Positions 27,688-40,100 of a DNA stretch of 64,000 bases are shown piece by piece. Under the pieces are notes generated by a model. The model saw nothing but the letters and a program-made list of their open reading frames with translations. It was not told the origin of the DNA and did no database searches. The position numbers were made by a program, and so were the translations under genes. This DNA is from Flavobacterium sp. KMS (GTDB lineage Bacteria > Bacteroidota > Bacteroidia > Flavobacteriales > Flavobacteriaceae): NCBI RefSeq assembly GCF_000813005.1, contig NZ_JSYP01000001.1:124001-188000 (forward strand), read 5' to 3'. Numbering within the stretch: the stretch's first letter is position 1; the number at the start of each line of letters is the position of its first letter.

Positions 27688-28623
27688 TTATACTAAAATC
27701 GATTTTAAAGCGTCATTCATTCCTCTAACCGCATCGGCGCTCTTTGCAAATAATGCTTTTTCCTGATCATTTAATTTGATGTCTAAAATTTCTTCTACAC
27801 CATTCTTACCAATAATACATGGCACACCAATGCAAATATCATTTTGTCCGTACTCGCCTTCAACAAAAACAGAACATGCAATCATTTTCTTTTGGTCATT
27901 TAAAATACTATCAACCAAATAAGCAACAGAAGCACCCGGTGCATACCAAGCTGATGTACCTAAAAGTCCCGTAAGCGTAGCTCCTCCTACCATAGTATCG
28001 GCTGCTACTTTTTGTAAAACTTCTTCTGAAAGAAATTCCGTTACTGGAATCCCGTTATATGAAGCCAAACGTGTTAACGGAATCATAGTTGTATCACCAT
28101 GACCTCCAATTACCATAGCCGAAATATCATTGGCTGGTTTATCCAGAGCTAAAGATAAATAGGTTCTAAAACGAGAACTATCAAGCGCTCCTCCCATACC
28201 TATAATTCTATTTTTTGGCAATCCTGTTGATTTCAATGCTAAATAAGTCATTGTATCCATAGGATTTGAAACTACAACAATAATAGTATTTGGCGAATGT
28301 TTCAATACATTTTCTGCAACTGTCTTCACAATTCCTGCATTGATTCCAATTAATTCTTCGCGTGTCATCCCTGGTTTTCTAGGAATTCCTGATGTAATTA
28401 CTACTACATCACTACCTGCGGTTTTAGAATAATCATTTGTTACCCCAGATACTTTGGTATTAAAACCTGTATTTGTAGCACATTGCATAATATCCAAAGC
28501 TTTACCTTCAGCAAAACCTTCTTTGATATCCAACAATACTACTTCGCTTGCAATTCCTCTATAAGAAATAACGTCTGCACAAGTGGCTCCAACGTTTCCT
28601 GCTCCTACAATGGTAACTTTCAT
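27688..28623 (-). CDS. mdh: Malate dehydrogenase
   Basis: NAD-dependent oxidation of malate to oxaloacetate in the TCA cycle. The product is 311 residues of the LDH-like MDH group. The Rossmann motif is GAGNVGATCAD at 7-17, with an acidic residue in VVLLDIKEG fixing NAD. The substrate loop has ITSGIPRKPGMTREEL with both arginines, then SNPMDTMTYLA and the catalytic histidine in IGGHGDTTMIPL. Arginine rather than glutamine in the loop supports malate over lactate. It is preceded by gyrB on the same strand with a 122-bp gap. Confidence 0.97.
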   Translation of the reverse strand: MKVTIVGAGNVGATCADVISYRGIASEVVLLDIKEGFAEGKALDIMQCATNTGFNTKVSGVTNDYSKTAGSDVVVITSGIPRKPGMTREELIGINAGIVKTVAENVLKHSPNTIIVVVSNPMDTMTYLALKSTGLPKNRIIGMGGALDSSRFRTYLSLALDKPANDISAMVIGGHGDTTMIPLTRLASYNGIPVTEFLSEEVLQKVAADTMVGGATLTGLLGTSAWYAPGASVAYLVDSILNDQKKMIACSVFVEGEYGQNDICIGVPCIIGKNGVEEILDIKLNDQEKALFAKSADAVRGMNDALKSILV

Positions 28624-28745
28624 ATTTTAAAATTTATTCGGTTATTAGTTAATTTTTTTTTCGGGTTAATTGTTTACTCTAAATCAATTTACTTAGCTGC
28701 TAATATAAGCAACAGTCAATTAAAAATATAAACAATTAAACTTTT

Positions 28746-30719
<1,974 letters not shown>

Positions 30720-30727
30720 CTAACACG

Positions 30728-30735
30728 CAAATATA
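30728..30735 (-). promoter_or_regulatory. Probable -7 box for gyrB
   Basis: The minus strand reads TATATTTG, an exact TAnnTTTG match, 39 bp before the gyrB start. No TTG is found at the usual -33 spacing, so this is only a probable promoter. Confidence 0.4.
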
Positions 30736-30855
30736 TAAAAACGCAAATTATATATCCGTTAAAATACCATTTAAAGCACTTAAGTTATTAACATATTATT
30801 AAAAAATCAAGTTTTTAAAAGCATAAAAAACAAAAACCCTAACTCTTATAAACAA

Positions 30856-30899
30856 CAAAATTCCAAAACACACATTAAAAATGTTGTTTTGAAATTTTG
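30856..30899 (-). terminator. Possible hairpin terminator after the first asnB
   Basis: CAAAATTCCAAAACA (30856-30870) pairs with TGTTTTGAAATTTTG (30885-30899) with one mismatch or wobble in 15. It lies 48 bp past the asnB stop. The following T-tract on the minus strand is poor, so termination is uncertain. Confidence 0.35.
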
Positions 30900-30946
30900 C
30901 TAATTGACTTAATTAATATTTCTAACTCAAAATGAAACTCGTTTTA

Positions 30947-32563
30947 CTAAACTGCAACTCCCGATTTAGCAATTTCTGTATCTGCTTTTACATGTGCTGC
31001 ATTTGCTCTACCACTTGGATCTTGGTTTTCTTGCCATTTTGGAATCCATTTTCTAACAGTTTGCGCTGCGCTAACCTGTGGGTAGTATTTATGAAATATT
31101 GATCTGTAAAAATAAGCTTCTTTTGTAGTTGGTGAGTTATAAGAAAACTCAACCGCTGCTCCAGCCAATTGTTCATCTGTAACTTTAGATGAACAATACT
31201 CTATTAATTGATCAATCCAGTTGTAACCTACTCCATCAGAAAATTGTTCTTTTTGTCTCCACAATACTTCTGCAGGCAAATATGGATCTTCTGGTGTATC
31301 AAAAGCTTTTCTTAAAATATATTTTTCTCTACCATCGTACGTTTTAGGCTGTTTTTCTTCTGGTTTGACACGAACTGCCACATCAAGGAAAGCTTTGTCT
31401 AAAAACGGAACCCTAGCCTCTAATCCGTGAGCCATAGTTGACTTATCTGCTCTTAACAAATCGGCAGTAAATAATTTTTGAACTCTTTCGATTGTTTCTT
31501 TTTGAAATTCTTCAGCAGATGGAGCATTTCTAAAATATAAATATCCTCCAAAAATCTCATCTGCTCCTTCTCCTGAAAGCACTACTTTTATTCCCATATC
31601 AGTAATTGCTTTAGATAAGAAATACATTGGCGTACTTGCACGAATTGATGTTACATCGTAAGTTTCCAAATGCCAAACTAATTTATCTAGAATTTCAATC
31701 CCTTGCTCTATCGTAAAATGTATTTCGTGGTGCTCAGTTCCTAAAAACTCAGCCACTTTTTTAGCCGCTTTTGCATCTGGAGCATCTGCATCTAATCCGA
31801 TAGAAAATGAATGTAGTTTCTCACCCCTTTCAGCCAATAATCTTGAAGCAATTGCCGATGTTAAAGATGAATCTAACCCTCCTGAAAGTAATACTCCGAT
31901 TGGTACATCACTCATTAAACGCTTACGAGTTGCCTCTGTCAAAGTCTCTCTGATTAAGTCTAAATCTAAATTTTGATCTGCCTTTAAATAATCTTCATAT
32001 TCTGGTTGGTAGTATTTTACAAATCCTGTTTTTGGCGTATAATAATGTCCTGGAGGAAAAGTCGAAAATGACTTACATTGATCTGCAATAGGTTTCATTT
32101 CTGATGAAAAATAGATTCTTCCTCTTTCATCCAAGCCATAATACAAAGGCTTTACTCCTAACGGATCTCTTCCTGCAATAAAATCATCTCCATCGATCAC
32201 TACAAAAGCCCAATCTCCATCCAGCATGTTACAAAAATCATAACCAAACTCTTCATACAAATGAACAATTACTTCTGAATCAGACTTTGTTCTAAAAGTA
32301 TGCCCTTTTAAAACACCATCTCTTAAAGCCTGATGATTGTATATTTCACCATTATGAACCATCCAAGCAGAAGATGTTCCCTGGATAGGCTGTTTTCCCG
32401 AATGTAAATCTATAATAGAAAGACGTTCATGACTCATGATATGCCCTTTTTCCATTATATGCAAATCACTTTCATCTGGACCACGATGTGACATTCTTTC
32501 TGAAAGTTCTTTTACAAGTTGCGGGTCTTTTCCTTTTCCAATAATGGTTAATATTCCACACAT
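30947..32563 (-). CDS. asnB: Asparagine synthase, glutamine-hydrolysing (copy 1)
   Basis: The cytoplasmic enzyme makes asparagine from aspartate, ATP and glutamine. The product is 538 residues. The N-terminal nucleophile follows the start (M-C-G-I), with the class II glutaminase motifs SHRGPDESD, HERLSIID and NGEIYNH. The synthetase domain has the PP-loop SGGLDSSLTSAIASR, VVLSGEGADEIFGGY and LEARVPFLDK. It is the shorter of two adjacent paralogues on the same strand, 161 bp downstream of the second. The two share all catalytic motifs but differ in insertions and at the C-terminus. Confidence 0.95.
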   Translation of the reverse strand: MCGILTIIGKGKDPQLVKELSERMSHRGPDESDLHIMEKGHIMSHERLSIIDLHSGKQPIQGTSSAWMVHNGEIYNHQALRDGVLKGHTFRTKSDSEVIVHLYEEFGYDFCNMLDGDWAFVVIDGDDFIAGRDPLGVKPLYYGLDERGRIYFSSEMKPIADQCKSFSTFPPGHYYTPKTGFVKYYQPEYEDYLKADQNLDLDLIRETLTEATRKRLMSDVPIGVLLSGGLDSSLTSAIASRLLAERGEKLHSFSIGLDADAPDAKAAKKVAEFLGTEHHEIHFTIEQGIEILDKLVWHLETYDVTSIRASTPMYFLSKAITDMGIKVVLSGEGADEIFGGYLYFRNAPSAEEFQKETIERVQKLFTADLLRADKSTMAHGLEARVPFLDKAFLDVAVRVKPEEKQPKTYDGREKYILRKAFDTPEDPYLPAEVLWRQKEQFSDGVGYNWIDQLIEYCSSKVTDEQLAGAAVEFSYNSPTTKEAYFYRSIFHKYYPQVSAAQTVRKWIPKWQENQDPSGRANAAHVKADTEIAKSGVAV

Positions 32564-32724
32564 AACTATATATTTTTAATACTTTTAAAATTTTGCGATA
32601 ACAAATATGGTTAAAATTTCTTTTCAACCCATTGAATCAATAGTTTTATATTCACAAAGAAAACGTTCTCAAAATTGAGAGCGCTTTCTTTTATATTATT
32701 TCATTCTAAAACAATTGCTCCTTT

Positions 32725-34401
32725 TTATGCTTTAACATAAGCATCATCATGAACACTTGCAACTGCTCTACCTGAAGGATCATTCATGTTTTTAAATGCT
32801 TCATCCCATTCTAATGCAATTTTTGTACTACAAGCCACACTTGCTTCCTGAGGCACACATAAAGCAGCTGCATCACTTGGGAAATGTTCCGCAAAAATAG
32901 ATCGATAGTAATACTCTTCTTTAGAAGTTGGCGTTTGCAAAGGGAATTTATATTTTGCATTCGCTAATTGTTCATCCGAAACTTCTTTGGCTACCACTTC
33001 TTTCAAAGTATCAATCCAACTGTATCCTACTCCATCAGAAAATTGCTCTTTTTGTCTCCATGCTACACTTTCAGGCAACATATCTTCAAAAGCTTTACGA
33101 ACAACCCATTTTTCCATTGGGTGTTCTTTGTTGATCATTTTATCTTGTGGGTTGATGCGCATCGCAACATCCATAAATTCTTTGTCTAAGAATGGCACAC
33201 GACCTTCGATTCCCCATGCAGCTAAACTTTTGTTTGCACGCAAACAGTCATACATATGCAATTTACCTAGTTTACGAACGTTTTCTTCATGAAATTCTCT
33301 TGCGTTTGGCGCTTTATGGAAGTACAAATACCCTCCAAATAATTCATCTGCACCTTCACCAGACAACACCATTTTAATCCCCATTGACTTAATAACTCTT
33401 GCCATTAACCACATTGGAGTTGATGCTCTAACTGTAGTTACATCATACGTTTCTAAGTTGTAAATTACATCACGAACAGCATCTAAACCTTCTTGAATGG
33501 TGAATTTAATTTCGTGGTGAATTGTTCCGATATGTTTTGCTACTATTTGGGCTGCTGCTAAATCTGGCGAACCTTCTAATCCTACTGAGAAAGAATGCAA
33601 TTGTGGATACCAAGCATCTGTAGTATCATCAGACTCTATACGTTTTTGCGCAAATTTTTTGGCTACAGCCGAAGTAATAGACGAATCTAAACCTCCTGAA
33701 AGTAAAACTCCGTAAGGAACATCACTCATTAATTGTCTGTGAACTGCAGCTTCTAACGCTTCTTTAATCGCAGGAATACTAGTCTCGTTGTCTTTTACTG
33801 CATCATACTCCATCCAGTCCCTTTTGTACCATTGTACAAATTCGCCGTCTTTGCTTGTCATATAATGTCCTGGAGGAAACAACTGTATTTTTGTACAATA
33901 TCCTTCTAAAGCTTTCAATTCTGAAGCTACGTAAAAAGTTCCGTGTTGATCCCATCCAATATATAACGGAATAATTCCCATATGATCACGAGCAATAAAA
34001 TACTCATCTTTTTCTACATCATATATTGCAAATCCGAAAATACCATTCATTTCGTCTAAAAAATGAGGTCCTTTTTCTTTATAAAGTGCTAAGATAACTT
34101 CGCAATCACTTTCTGTTTGAAAGTTATATTTCCCTTCGAATTGTTTACGTAATTCTCTATGGTTGTATATTTCGCCATTTGCAGCCAGAACTAATTTCTT
34201 ATCTTCAGTAAACAAAGGCTGTTTTCCTGAAGCAGGATCTACAATTGCCAAACGCTCATGCGACAAAATTGCTTTATCATTACTATAAATACCACTCCAA
34301 TCTGGTCCGCGGTGGCGAATGATTTTAGACATTTCTAATACTTGAGGTCTTAAGGTTTCTGCTTTTTGTTTTAGGTCAAAGGCACATACTATTCCGCACA
34401 T
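32725..34401 (-). CDS. asnB: Asparagine synthase, glutamine-hydrolysing (copy 2)
   Basis: The product is 558 residues with Cys2 (M-C-G-I), SKIIRHRGPDWSG, HERLAIVDP and NGEIYNH in the glutaminase domain. SGGLDSSITSAVAKK is the ATP PP-loop, with LSGEGADELFGGY and EGRVPFLDKEFMDVA in the synthetase domain. Compared with copy 1 it has a roughly 9-residue insertion after the PP-loop helix (around ESDDTTDAWYP) and a different C-terminal tail. It resembles E. coli AsnB in length and motifs. It has its own promoter and probably leads transcription of both copies. Confidence 0.96.
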   Translation of the reverse strand: MCGIVCAFDLKQKAETLRPQVLEMSKIIRHRGPDWSGIYSNDKAILSHERLAIVDPASGKQPLFTEDKKLVLAANGEIYNHRELRKQFEGKYNFQTESDCEVILALYKEKGPHFLDEMNGIFGFAIYDVEKDEYFIARDHMGIIPLYIGWDQHGTFYVASELKALEGYCTKIQLFPPGHYMTSKDGEFVQWYKRDWMEYDAVKDNETSIPAIKEALEAAVHRQLMSDVPYGVLLSGGLDSSITSAVAKKFAQKRIESDDTTDAWYPQLHSFSVGLEGSPDLAAAQIVAKHIGTIHHEIKFTIQEGLDAVRDVIYNLETYDVTTVRASTPMWLMARVIKSMGIKMVLSGEGADELFGGYLYFHKAPNAREFHEENVRKLGKLHMYDCLRANKSLAAWGIEGRVPFLDKEFMDVAMRINPQDKMINKEHPMEKWVVRKAFEDMLPESVAWRQKEQFSDGVGYSWIDTLKEVVAKEVSDEQLANAKYKFPLQTPTSKEEYYYRSIFAEHFPSDAAALCVPQEASVACSTKIALEWDEAFKNMNDPSGRAVASVHDDAYVKA

Positions 34402-34439
34402 AACTATATATTTTTGATGTTTTGTTTATTTTGATAAGG

Positions 34440-34468
34440 CAAATATGCGATAACAGTTACATATACAA
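34440..34468 (-). promoter_or_regulatory. Bacteroidota-type promoter for asnB copy 2
   Basis: On the minus strand TTG (34466-34468) is followed after 18 bases by CATATTTG (34440-34447), one mismatch from TAnnTTTG. The same CATATTTG word precedes copy 1. The 14 bases before both start codons are identical (complement at 32564-32577 and 34402-34415). Confidence 0.5.
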
Positions 34469-34624
34469 AACACAAATAGCTGTTTTAGTTGTAAATTAAA
34501 ACCAAAACAAACTATTTACAATAAAAATGTAATTTTTAATATACAAAAAACAGAATGCTGGTTATAGATTTTAATTTGAGCACATTAAACCAAAGTAAGT
34601 CACGAATAATTGAAGCGTTTAAGC

Positions 34625-35074
34625 CTAGCAAATACTCTCTATTATGTAATGAGTTGTATTAATATCAAATTCAAAACCTACAGCATTCCCCATTAATTTA
34701 CTCCCAAGTGGAGATTGAGGAGATAATGCAATTACATTAATACCATCGATAGTTATTTTTGGCAGAGCAACACTTAGATACAAATAAATACCGTTTGCCT
34801 GAACCAAACTCCCTACAATAATAGTAGAAGCCACAGAATCAGCATCTATTCGATCCAAAATAGCTTTTTGACTAATTGCTTCTTTTAATTTATTGGTTAG
34901 TTTTTCCTGTTCGATATGCATCATCGACAAAGCTGTTTCGTGCTTATCACCTGCCGAACCTTTGGCATCATTTTTAGAATCCTCGGTCAATGCCGAAATC
35001 ATGTCTTTAAAAACATCAATTCGATCCTGAACCATTTGTAAATAATAGGCGTGTATTTTTTGCTTGAAAGTCAT
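34625..35074 (-). CDS. GreA/GreB-like protein, function unknown
   Basis: The product is 149 residues. The N-terminal half (about 1-80) is helical and charged, with GDKHETALSMMHIEQEKL typical of an antiparallel coiled coil. The C-terminal half resembles the FKBP-like beta domain of transcript-cleavage factors, with ALSPQSPLGSKLMGNAVG close to the GreA 'SPxGxALLGkkvGD' segment. From memory, close relatives in Flavobacterium are often labelled 3-oxoacyl-ACP synthase, which nothing here supports: there is no thiolase fold or catalytic Cys-His-Asn. It may bind the RNA polymerase secondary channel. It is a single gene with no clear operon partner. Confidence 0.75.
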   Translation of the reverse strand: MTFKQKIHAYYLQMVQDRIDVFKDMISALTEDSKNDAKGSAGDKHETALSMMHIEQEKLTNKLKEAISQKAILDRIDADSVASTIIVGSLVQANGIYLYLSVALPKITIDGINVIALSPQSPLGSKLMGNAVGFEFDINTTHYIIESIC

Positions 35075-35083
35075 AATAAAATA

Positions 35084-35190
35084 TTAACCGCAAAGGGCGT
35101 GAAGTTTTACGCAAAGGTCGCAAAAAAGAATTTATTTAATATGAACTTTGAGGAGTTAACCACGAAGAACGCAAAGTTTCACACAAAGAC
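35084..35190. repeat. Low-complexity intergenic words (AACCGCAAAG type)
   Basis: The sequence TTAACCGCAAAGGGCG, ACGCAAAGGTCGCAAA, TTAACCACGAAGAACGCAAAG and CACAAAGACCACAAAG runs through this gap. These words match in reverse complement those near 3930-4030 (TTTGCGGTTA). It is probably a decayed dispersed repeat. No coding potential is seen. Confidence 0.4.
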
Positions 35191-35235
35191 CACAAAGAAG
35201 TGTTTATTTATTAGATTATAGATTAACATTAATTA

Positions 35236-35276
35236 AAAAGCAAAATTCGCTAAATCTTAAAAAAGATCTAGCGAAT
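35236..35276 (-). terminator. Terminator of the outer-membrane barrel gene
   Basis: ATTCGCTAAATCTT (35245-35258) pairs with AAGATCTAGCGAAT (35263-35276) over 14 bp, with one position that is a U-G pair on the minus strand. The loop is 4 nt, followed by TTTGCTTTTT on that strand. Confidence 0.75.
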
Positions 35277-35302
35277 CTTGTATTCTTTTTGGTTAAATAA
35301 TC

Positions 35303-37075
35303 CTAAAAATCGAATTTATAATTAGCTCCACCCATAATCTGAAAACCTTGAACTGGGTAATTCAACCATCTTTGGTAAGCTTGATTAGTAATATTATTTG
35401 CTTTTAAATAAAATGTTAATCTATCGCTATACTTATATCCTACATGAGCATTTAAATCAAAATAACTTTTTAATGTAATCGGGCTAGCATCAATAGCTAA
35501 ACTGGCATTAACTTGTTCGTCTTTTCTTTCTCCTACATAAAACAAATTGAATCCTGCGTACCATTGTTTGGTAATATTAAAATCAAGATTAGCACTTAAT
35601 TTCATTGTTGGCAAATTCCAAGCCTCGCTTTGATGATCATTACTGTAGCTATTAAAAGTTCCGTTGATTCCAAAAGAAACATTCTCTGAGAAATCAGCTT
35701 TTAACTCTCCGTAAAAACGCATTGTTGTCATATCATCATATACAACTTGAAATGAATTTCCGAAAGCGTAATTTTCATTAGTTATATCTTCTGTATAGTC
35801 ATTACTCTTAAACAAAGCTTTGTTTCTTTCGTTTACATAAGATCCCTGAACTTTATAACTTACATTATTAGCTAGTTTTCCTTTTAACCCAGCAAAAATA
35901 TTGAATTGCATATCCGTTGGATTAATATTTAGTGTTGGTGATAAAAACGGGTTTTGATCTACAAAATCCATATAGGTGTTTTGTTCTAAATTTCCTTCTG
36001 CTCCAGCATAAAAAATCATTAAATCTCCAACTACTTTATACGAAGCAGTTACATTTGGATACACTAAAATCTTACTATTACTATTTTCATTATCTAAACT
36101 ATAAAACAATTTAGCTCCTAAATTAAGCGTCCAATCATCTTGTTGCATTACAAAACTTGGTGATAATCCGAAATTGGTAAAACCGTATTTTATAGGCTGT
36201 AAGTTTGTTTTCTCATAATTATTTTCAAAACTTCCACCAACATAATCTACAATTACATCTGTATTTATAGACTGATCCATTATTTCGACTTTAAAAGATG
36301 GCTTTATATAAAATCTATTTTCAGAAGATTTTAAACCGTCCGAAAAATGACTGTACTTCATACTTGCCTTAGTAAAAATACCATCACTAAAATCGATATT
36401 TCCGCCAAGATTAATTCCGTTATACGAATGCTTTGGACTTATACTATTAATTAATATCCCGCGATCTTGTGGAGTTAAGGTAGAACCGAAATCTACTGGT
36501 AAACCATACCAGTTATAAATCTGGTTTTGATATCCTAAATCAATATTCCAGGACATATCTCTATTTTTTACTCCATAAATTAAATCTAGTGATGTATCGT
36601 AAAATTTATCATTTAAATCTACATCCTTAATACCTCCTTGCGAAGATTGATGCTTGAACATTCCTGCTATATAATCATTGTTTCCTAATTCCTGCGCTAC
36701 AAATAATTCGGCATTTAAATTACCGTAATTACCAACTCCTGCTGTAGCATAATTAGTAAATAAATGTTCTTTTTTAGCTTTATCAACCAGTTGAGCATTC
36801 CCTTTTGAAGGTGTAAAAGTAGATGCTACCGGAAAAGAAAAAATGGTGTATTTAATCGTTTCTTTAGCAGCATTCCCTTCATCATTTAATGATGGAATCT
36901 CTTTTACTTTAAAGGCATCCGAGATTGTAGGCGAATATGCTTTTACCACATTTACTTCCTCGGTACCAATTGTTTCTTCTTTCTTTTTTGTTTCGTCTTT
37001 TTTCTGTGCTAAAGTCAACTGAGAAGTTAGCAACAAAAGAAAAGCGATATGTTTATTTTGGAAATTGATTTTCAT
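35303..37075 (-). CDS. Outer-membrane beta-barrel protein (TonB-receptor-like, no plug)
   Basis: The product is 590 residues with a signal peptide cut after LTLAQ (about residue 24). A charged stretch and the segment EEVNVVKAYSPTISDAFKVKEIP follow, then a long series of amphipathic strands ending in KFDF, the aromatic C-terminus used by the BAM machinery. It resembles the barrel of TonB-dependent receptors (for example LKANNITNQAYQ near the end) but lacks the full plug domain and any visible TonB box. The gene follows the 1004-residue TPR gene by 88 bp on the same strand, a pairing I recall as common in Bacteroidota. Ligand or role is unknown. Confidence 0.85.
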   Translation of the reverse strand: MKINFQNKHIAFLLLLTSQLTLAQKKDETKKKEETIGTEEVNVVKAYSPTISDAFKVKEIPSLNDEGNAAKETIKYTIFSFPVASTFTPSKGNAQLVDKAKKEHLFTNYATAGVGNYGNLNAELFVAQELGNNDYIAGMFKHQSSQGGIKDVDLNDKFYDTSLDLIYGVKNRDMSWNIDLGYQNQIYNWYGLPVDFGSTLTPQDRGILINSISPKHSYNGINLGGNIDFSDGIFTKASMKYSHFSDGLKSSENRFYIKPSFKVEIMDQSINTDVIVDYVGGSFENNYEKTNLQPIKYGFTNFGLSPSFVMQQDDWTLNLGAKLFYSLDNENSNSKILVYPNVTASYKVVGDLMIFYAGAEGNLEQNTYMDFVDQNPFLSPTLNINPTDMQFNIFAGLKGKLANNVSYKVQGSYVNERNKALFKSNDYTEDITNENYAFGNSFQVVYDDMTTMRFYGELKADFSENVSFGINGTFNSYSNDHQSEAWNLPTMKLSANLDFNITKQWYAGFNLFYVGERKDEQVNASLAIDASPITLKSYFDLNAHVGYKYSDRLTFYLKANNITNQAYQRWLNYPVQGFQIMGGANYKFDF

Positions 37076-37163
37076 ATTTTATTTTTTTGAGAGCAAAGAT
37101 TAAAGAGAATAGACTTATCTATTTTTCTTGTCTCTATAATCTATACTCTTTTTGCTCTATTTT

Positions 37164-40100
37164 CTACTTTGTAATCGATGAATTCGTTTTAGACTCTTCT
37201 GCTTTTATAGCACTTAATTCTTTTTCAGCTTCAGAAACTACATCTGGATAAGCAGTGAAATTCTGAATTACATTCTCTAAAATATAAGTTGCTTGATAAC
37301 TATCTTTTAAGCCATAGAAATTCTTTGCCATTAATACCAATCCTTTGGCTCCAAAATATTTGAATGATGAATAGTTTTTAGCTAGTTTTTGTACCGCAGC
37401 ATTAGAAGCATCGTACTTGTTCTCTTTATTTTTAAAGTAAGCATCATAATACAATGATTCTGCTGCCAACTCTCCTTTGGATGTTGTAGCCAATTTTGCG
37501 TAAGCCGTTTTAGCTTTATCCTCATCTCCAGATTTAATTGCTGCTCTTGCTACAATAATTTGCGCATCGCTTTTTACATTTTCATCCGTTTTTGGGTTTT
37601 GCAATACTTTTTCTGCATAGACAACCGAGTTACTATAATCGTTTTTATCATAATAACACTTCATCAAATTAGCTTGTGCAAATGTTTTATTTTGCGAAGA
37701 ATCTCCTTCGTTTTCTATACGAGATAAAACCGGAATTGCTTTATCACAATCTTTAGCTTTTAAGAATATCTGCGCTAAACGCATTAAAGATTGCTCTGTA
37801 TATTCACTACGAGGTTGCTCGATTACATATTGATAATTAGGAATAGATTTACTCTCAGAACCTTCGGTAGTATAAGCTTGGGCTAATTTAAAATTTGCTT
37901 CTAGCGCATGGATTCCTTTTGGAAATTTGCTTACGTAATTACTAAAACCGACAATAGCTTGTTTGTTATTATTTTGCTCATATTGTTTTATTGCCCCTTC
38001 GAAAGTATCATTATCTAAATCGGCATCTGTAACAGCTACAAAATCTAGCGTACGTACCCAAGTAGCATATTCATCTACTTTACCATTATCTACATAAATT
38101 AATCTCGCTGTAGAAACTGCTTCAAGAGCTTCGGGAGTTCTAGGGAAATCGGCAGCTACTTTTTTAAATTTCACCAAAGCCAATTGATCTCTATCAGAGT
38201 TATAGTAAATTAATCCCTCACGCAAAATAGATTTTGCAGTGAAAGCTCCATTTTTAAATTCTGCAACCAATTGATCATACGTTTTAATTGCCTGCTCTGT
38301 TTTTTTCCCGGCAGCATACGTATTTGCAAGCTCAAACATGGCATCGTCACGATATTCTGATTTTTTGTACATCTGAAGAAACCCGTTAAGTTCTTCGATT
38401 TTTTTATCATTTTTATTCATAAAACCATAACAAATGGCTTTTTGAAAATAGGCATAATCAGCATCGACACCTTTAAATGTCATAACTTTAGTATAAGCTT
38501 CCATCGCCGAAGTATACTTAGAAGTTACAAATCGACAATCGGCTAATCTTAAATAGGAATCATGTAATCTTGAAGCATCATCTTTGGTATTATCGATTTG
38601 AGCCTGAAATGAATTTGCTGCATTATCATATTCTTTTAATTTAAAATAAGTGTAAGCGATATTATAATTCACATTTTTAAACTCAGGAGTTGTTTTGGCT
38701 GCTGCCAAACCTGCAAATTGCTTATAACTGATTAATGCGTTTTTAAAATCTTCATTAAGATATTCCGTTTCTCCTTTCCAGAAAGTTGCACGAGCTGTAA
38801 ACTCCGGGCTTTTTTGTTCGTTAAGAGACTTAATAAACATCTTAGAAGCTTCCTGATAATTGTTATCATTATACAGTTCTAAACCTCTGTAAAAAAGCAC
38901 TTTTTGGTAAGCTAATCTATTTTCTGGAGATTTATTTTTCTCTAATAAAGTTAGTGCTTCACTGTAGTTTTTAGAAGAAATATAAGAGTCTATTAATAAT
39001 TTTTCAACTTCAGATTTACTGGAGTTATTTGGATATTTCTTTAAGAAATCAAGCAAAACTGCTGGTACAGTTTGGTATGAATTCCCGATTTCGTAACTCA
39101 GTTTAGCGTAATTTAAACTTGCGTCTTCTTGGATTGCTTTATCAAAATCCATTTCGGCAGCATTTTTAAATGCATTTAATGCTTGTTGCTTTTTATCGGT
39201 ATTTAAATAACTCTGACCTAAGTGGTAATATGCATTTTGCGCCACGAAGTCTTTTCCTTCAATGATTTTATTGAATTGCGAAATGGCATTTTCATAATCT
39301 TTTTGCTGATAATAAGCATATCCTAATTGATAAAAATCGGTATTATTCCATTTTCCCTTTTTACCTTTATATTGTACTAAAAACGGAATCGCTTTATCAT
39401 ACGCTTTTAAATTAAAGTAACTTTCTCCGATAATCTTATTCAGTTCCGATTTTTCGATTTCATTAGATTTTGGCATTGCTTTTTGTCCCAAATCGATTGC
39501 TTTTTGGAAATTACCTAATTTAAAGTTCATATCAGCTTGATAATACGAAAGTTTTTCTTTGTATTTTTCTTCGCCCGAAACCTCATCAAAATACTTAGTA
39601 GCTTCTTTGTAATCATCACCTTCATAAGCCATGAAACCCAAATAATACTTGGCTTGTGAACCATATTCGGGAGAATTTACCACTTTATTAAAGTAGATTG
39701 TTGCTTCTTTTTTCTTTTTAGAATTAAAGTAACTATATCCTTTTTGGAAGTTGAATTTATCCAAATCACTTTTACTCATATAGTTCTCATCTACACGATC
39801 AAACCATTGCAATGCTTTTGGGTAATTGGCCTGATCGAAAAAATAATGAGCAACTTCTATATATGCTTGATTTTGCTTGGTACTTATTGGGTAATCTTCA
39901 ACAAAACGCTCCATAAGTTCATCAGCATTTGGCTGATTGGTTCTTATAGCGCAATTGGCGATGTAATAAGCACAGTCTGCCTTTACTTCTTCTCTCGTCT
40001 CTTTTTCTTTTACTTTTTCAAAAATAATCTGAGCCGATGTATATTGTTTGTCATTATATAAGGAAAGTGCTTTATCGAAATCCTTTAGATCGTAGGTGTA

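Noticed and set aside
32658-32689. Hairpin AGAAAACGTTCTCA / TGAGAGCGCTTTCT between the two asnB genes
   Set aside because: It has two mismatches or wobbles and a T-rich tail only on the plus strand, where no gene ends. It could be a weak attenuator but cannot be supported as a terminator of asnB copy 2.
34625-35074. Naming this protein a 3-oxoacyl-ACP synthase
   Set aside because: 149 residues, no thiolase fold motifs and no catalytic Cys-His; the visible similarity is to GreA/GreB.
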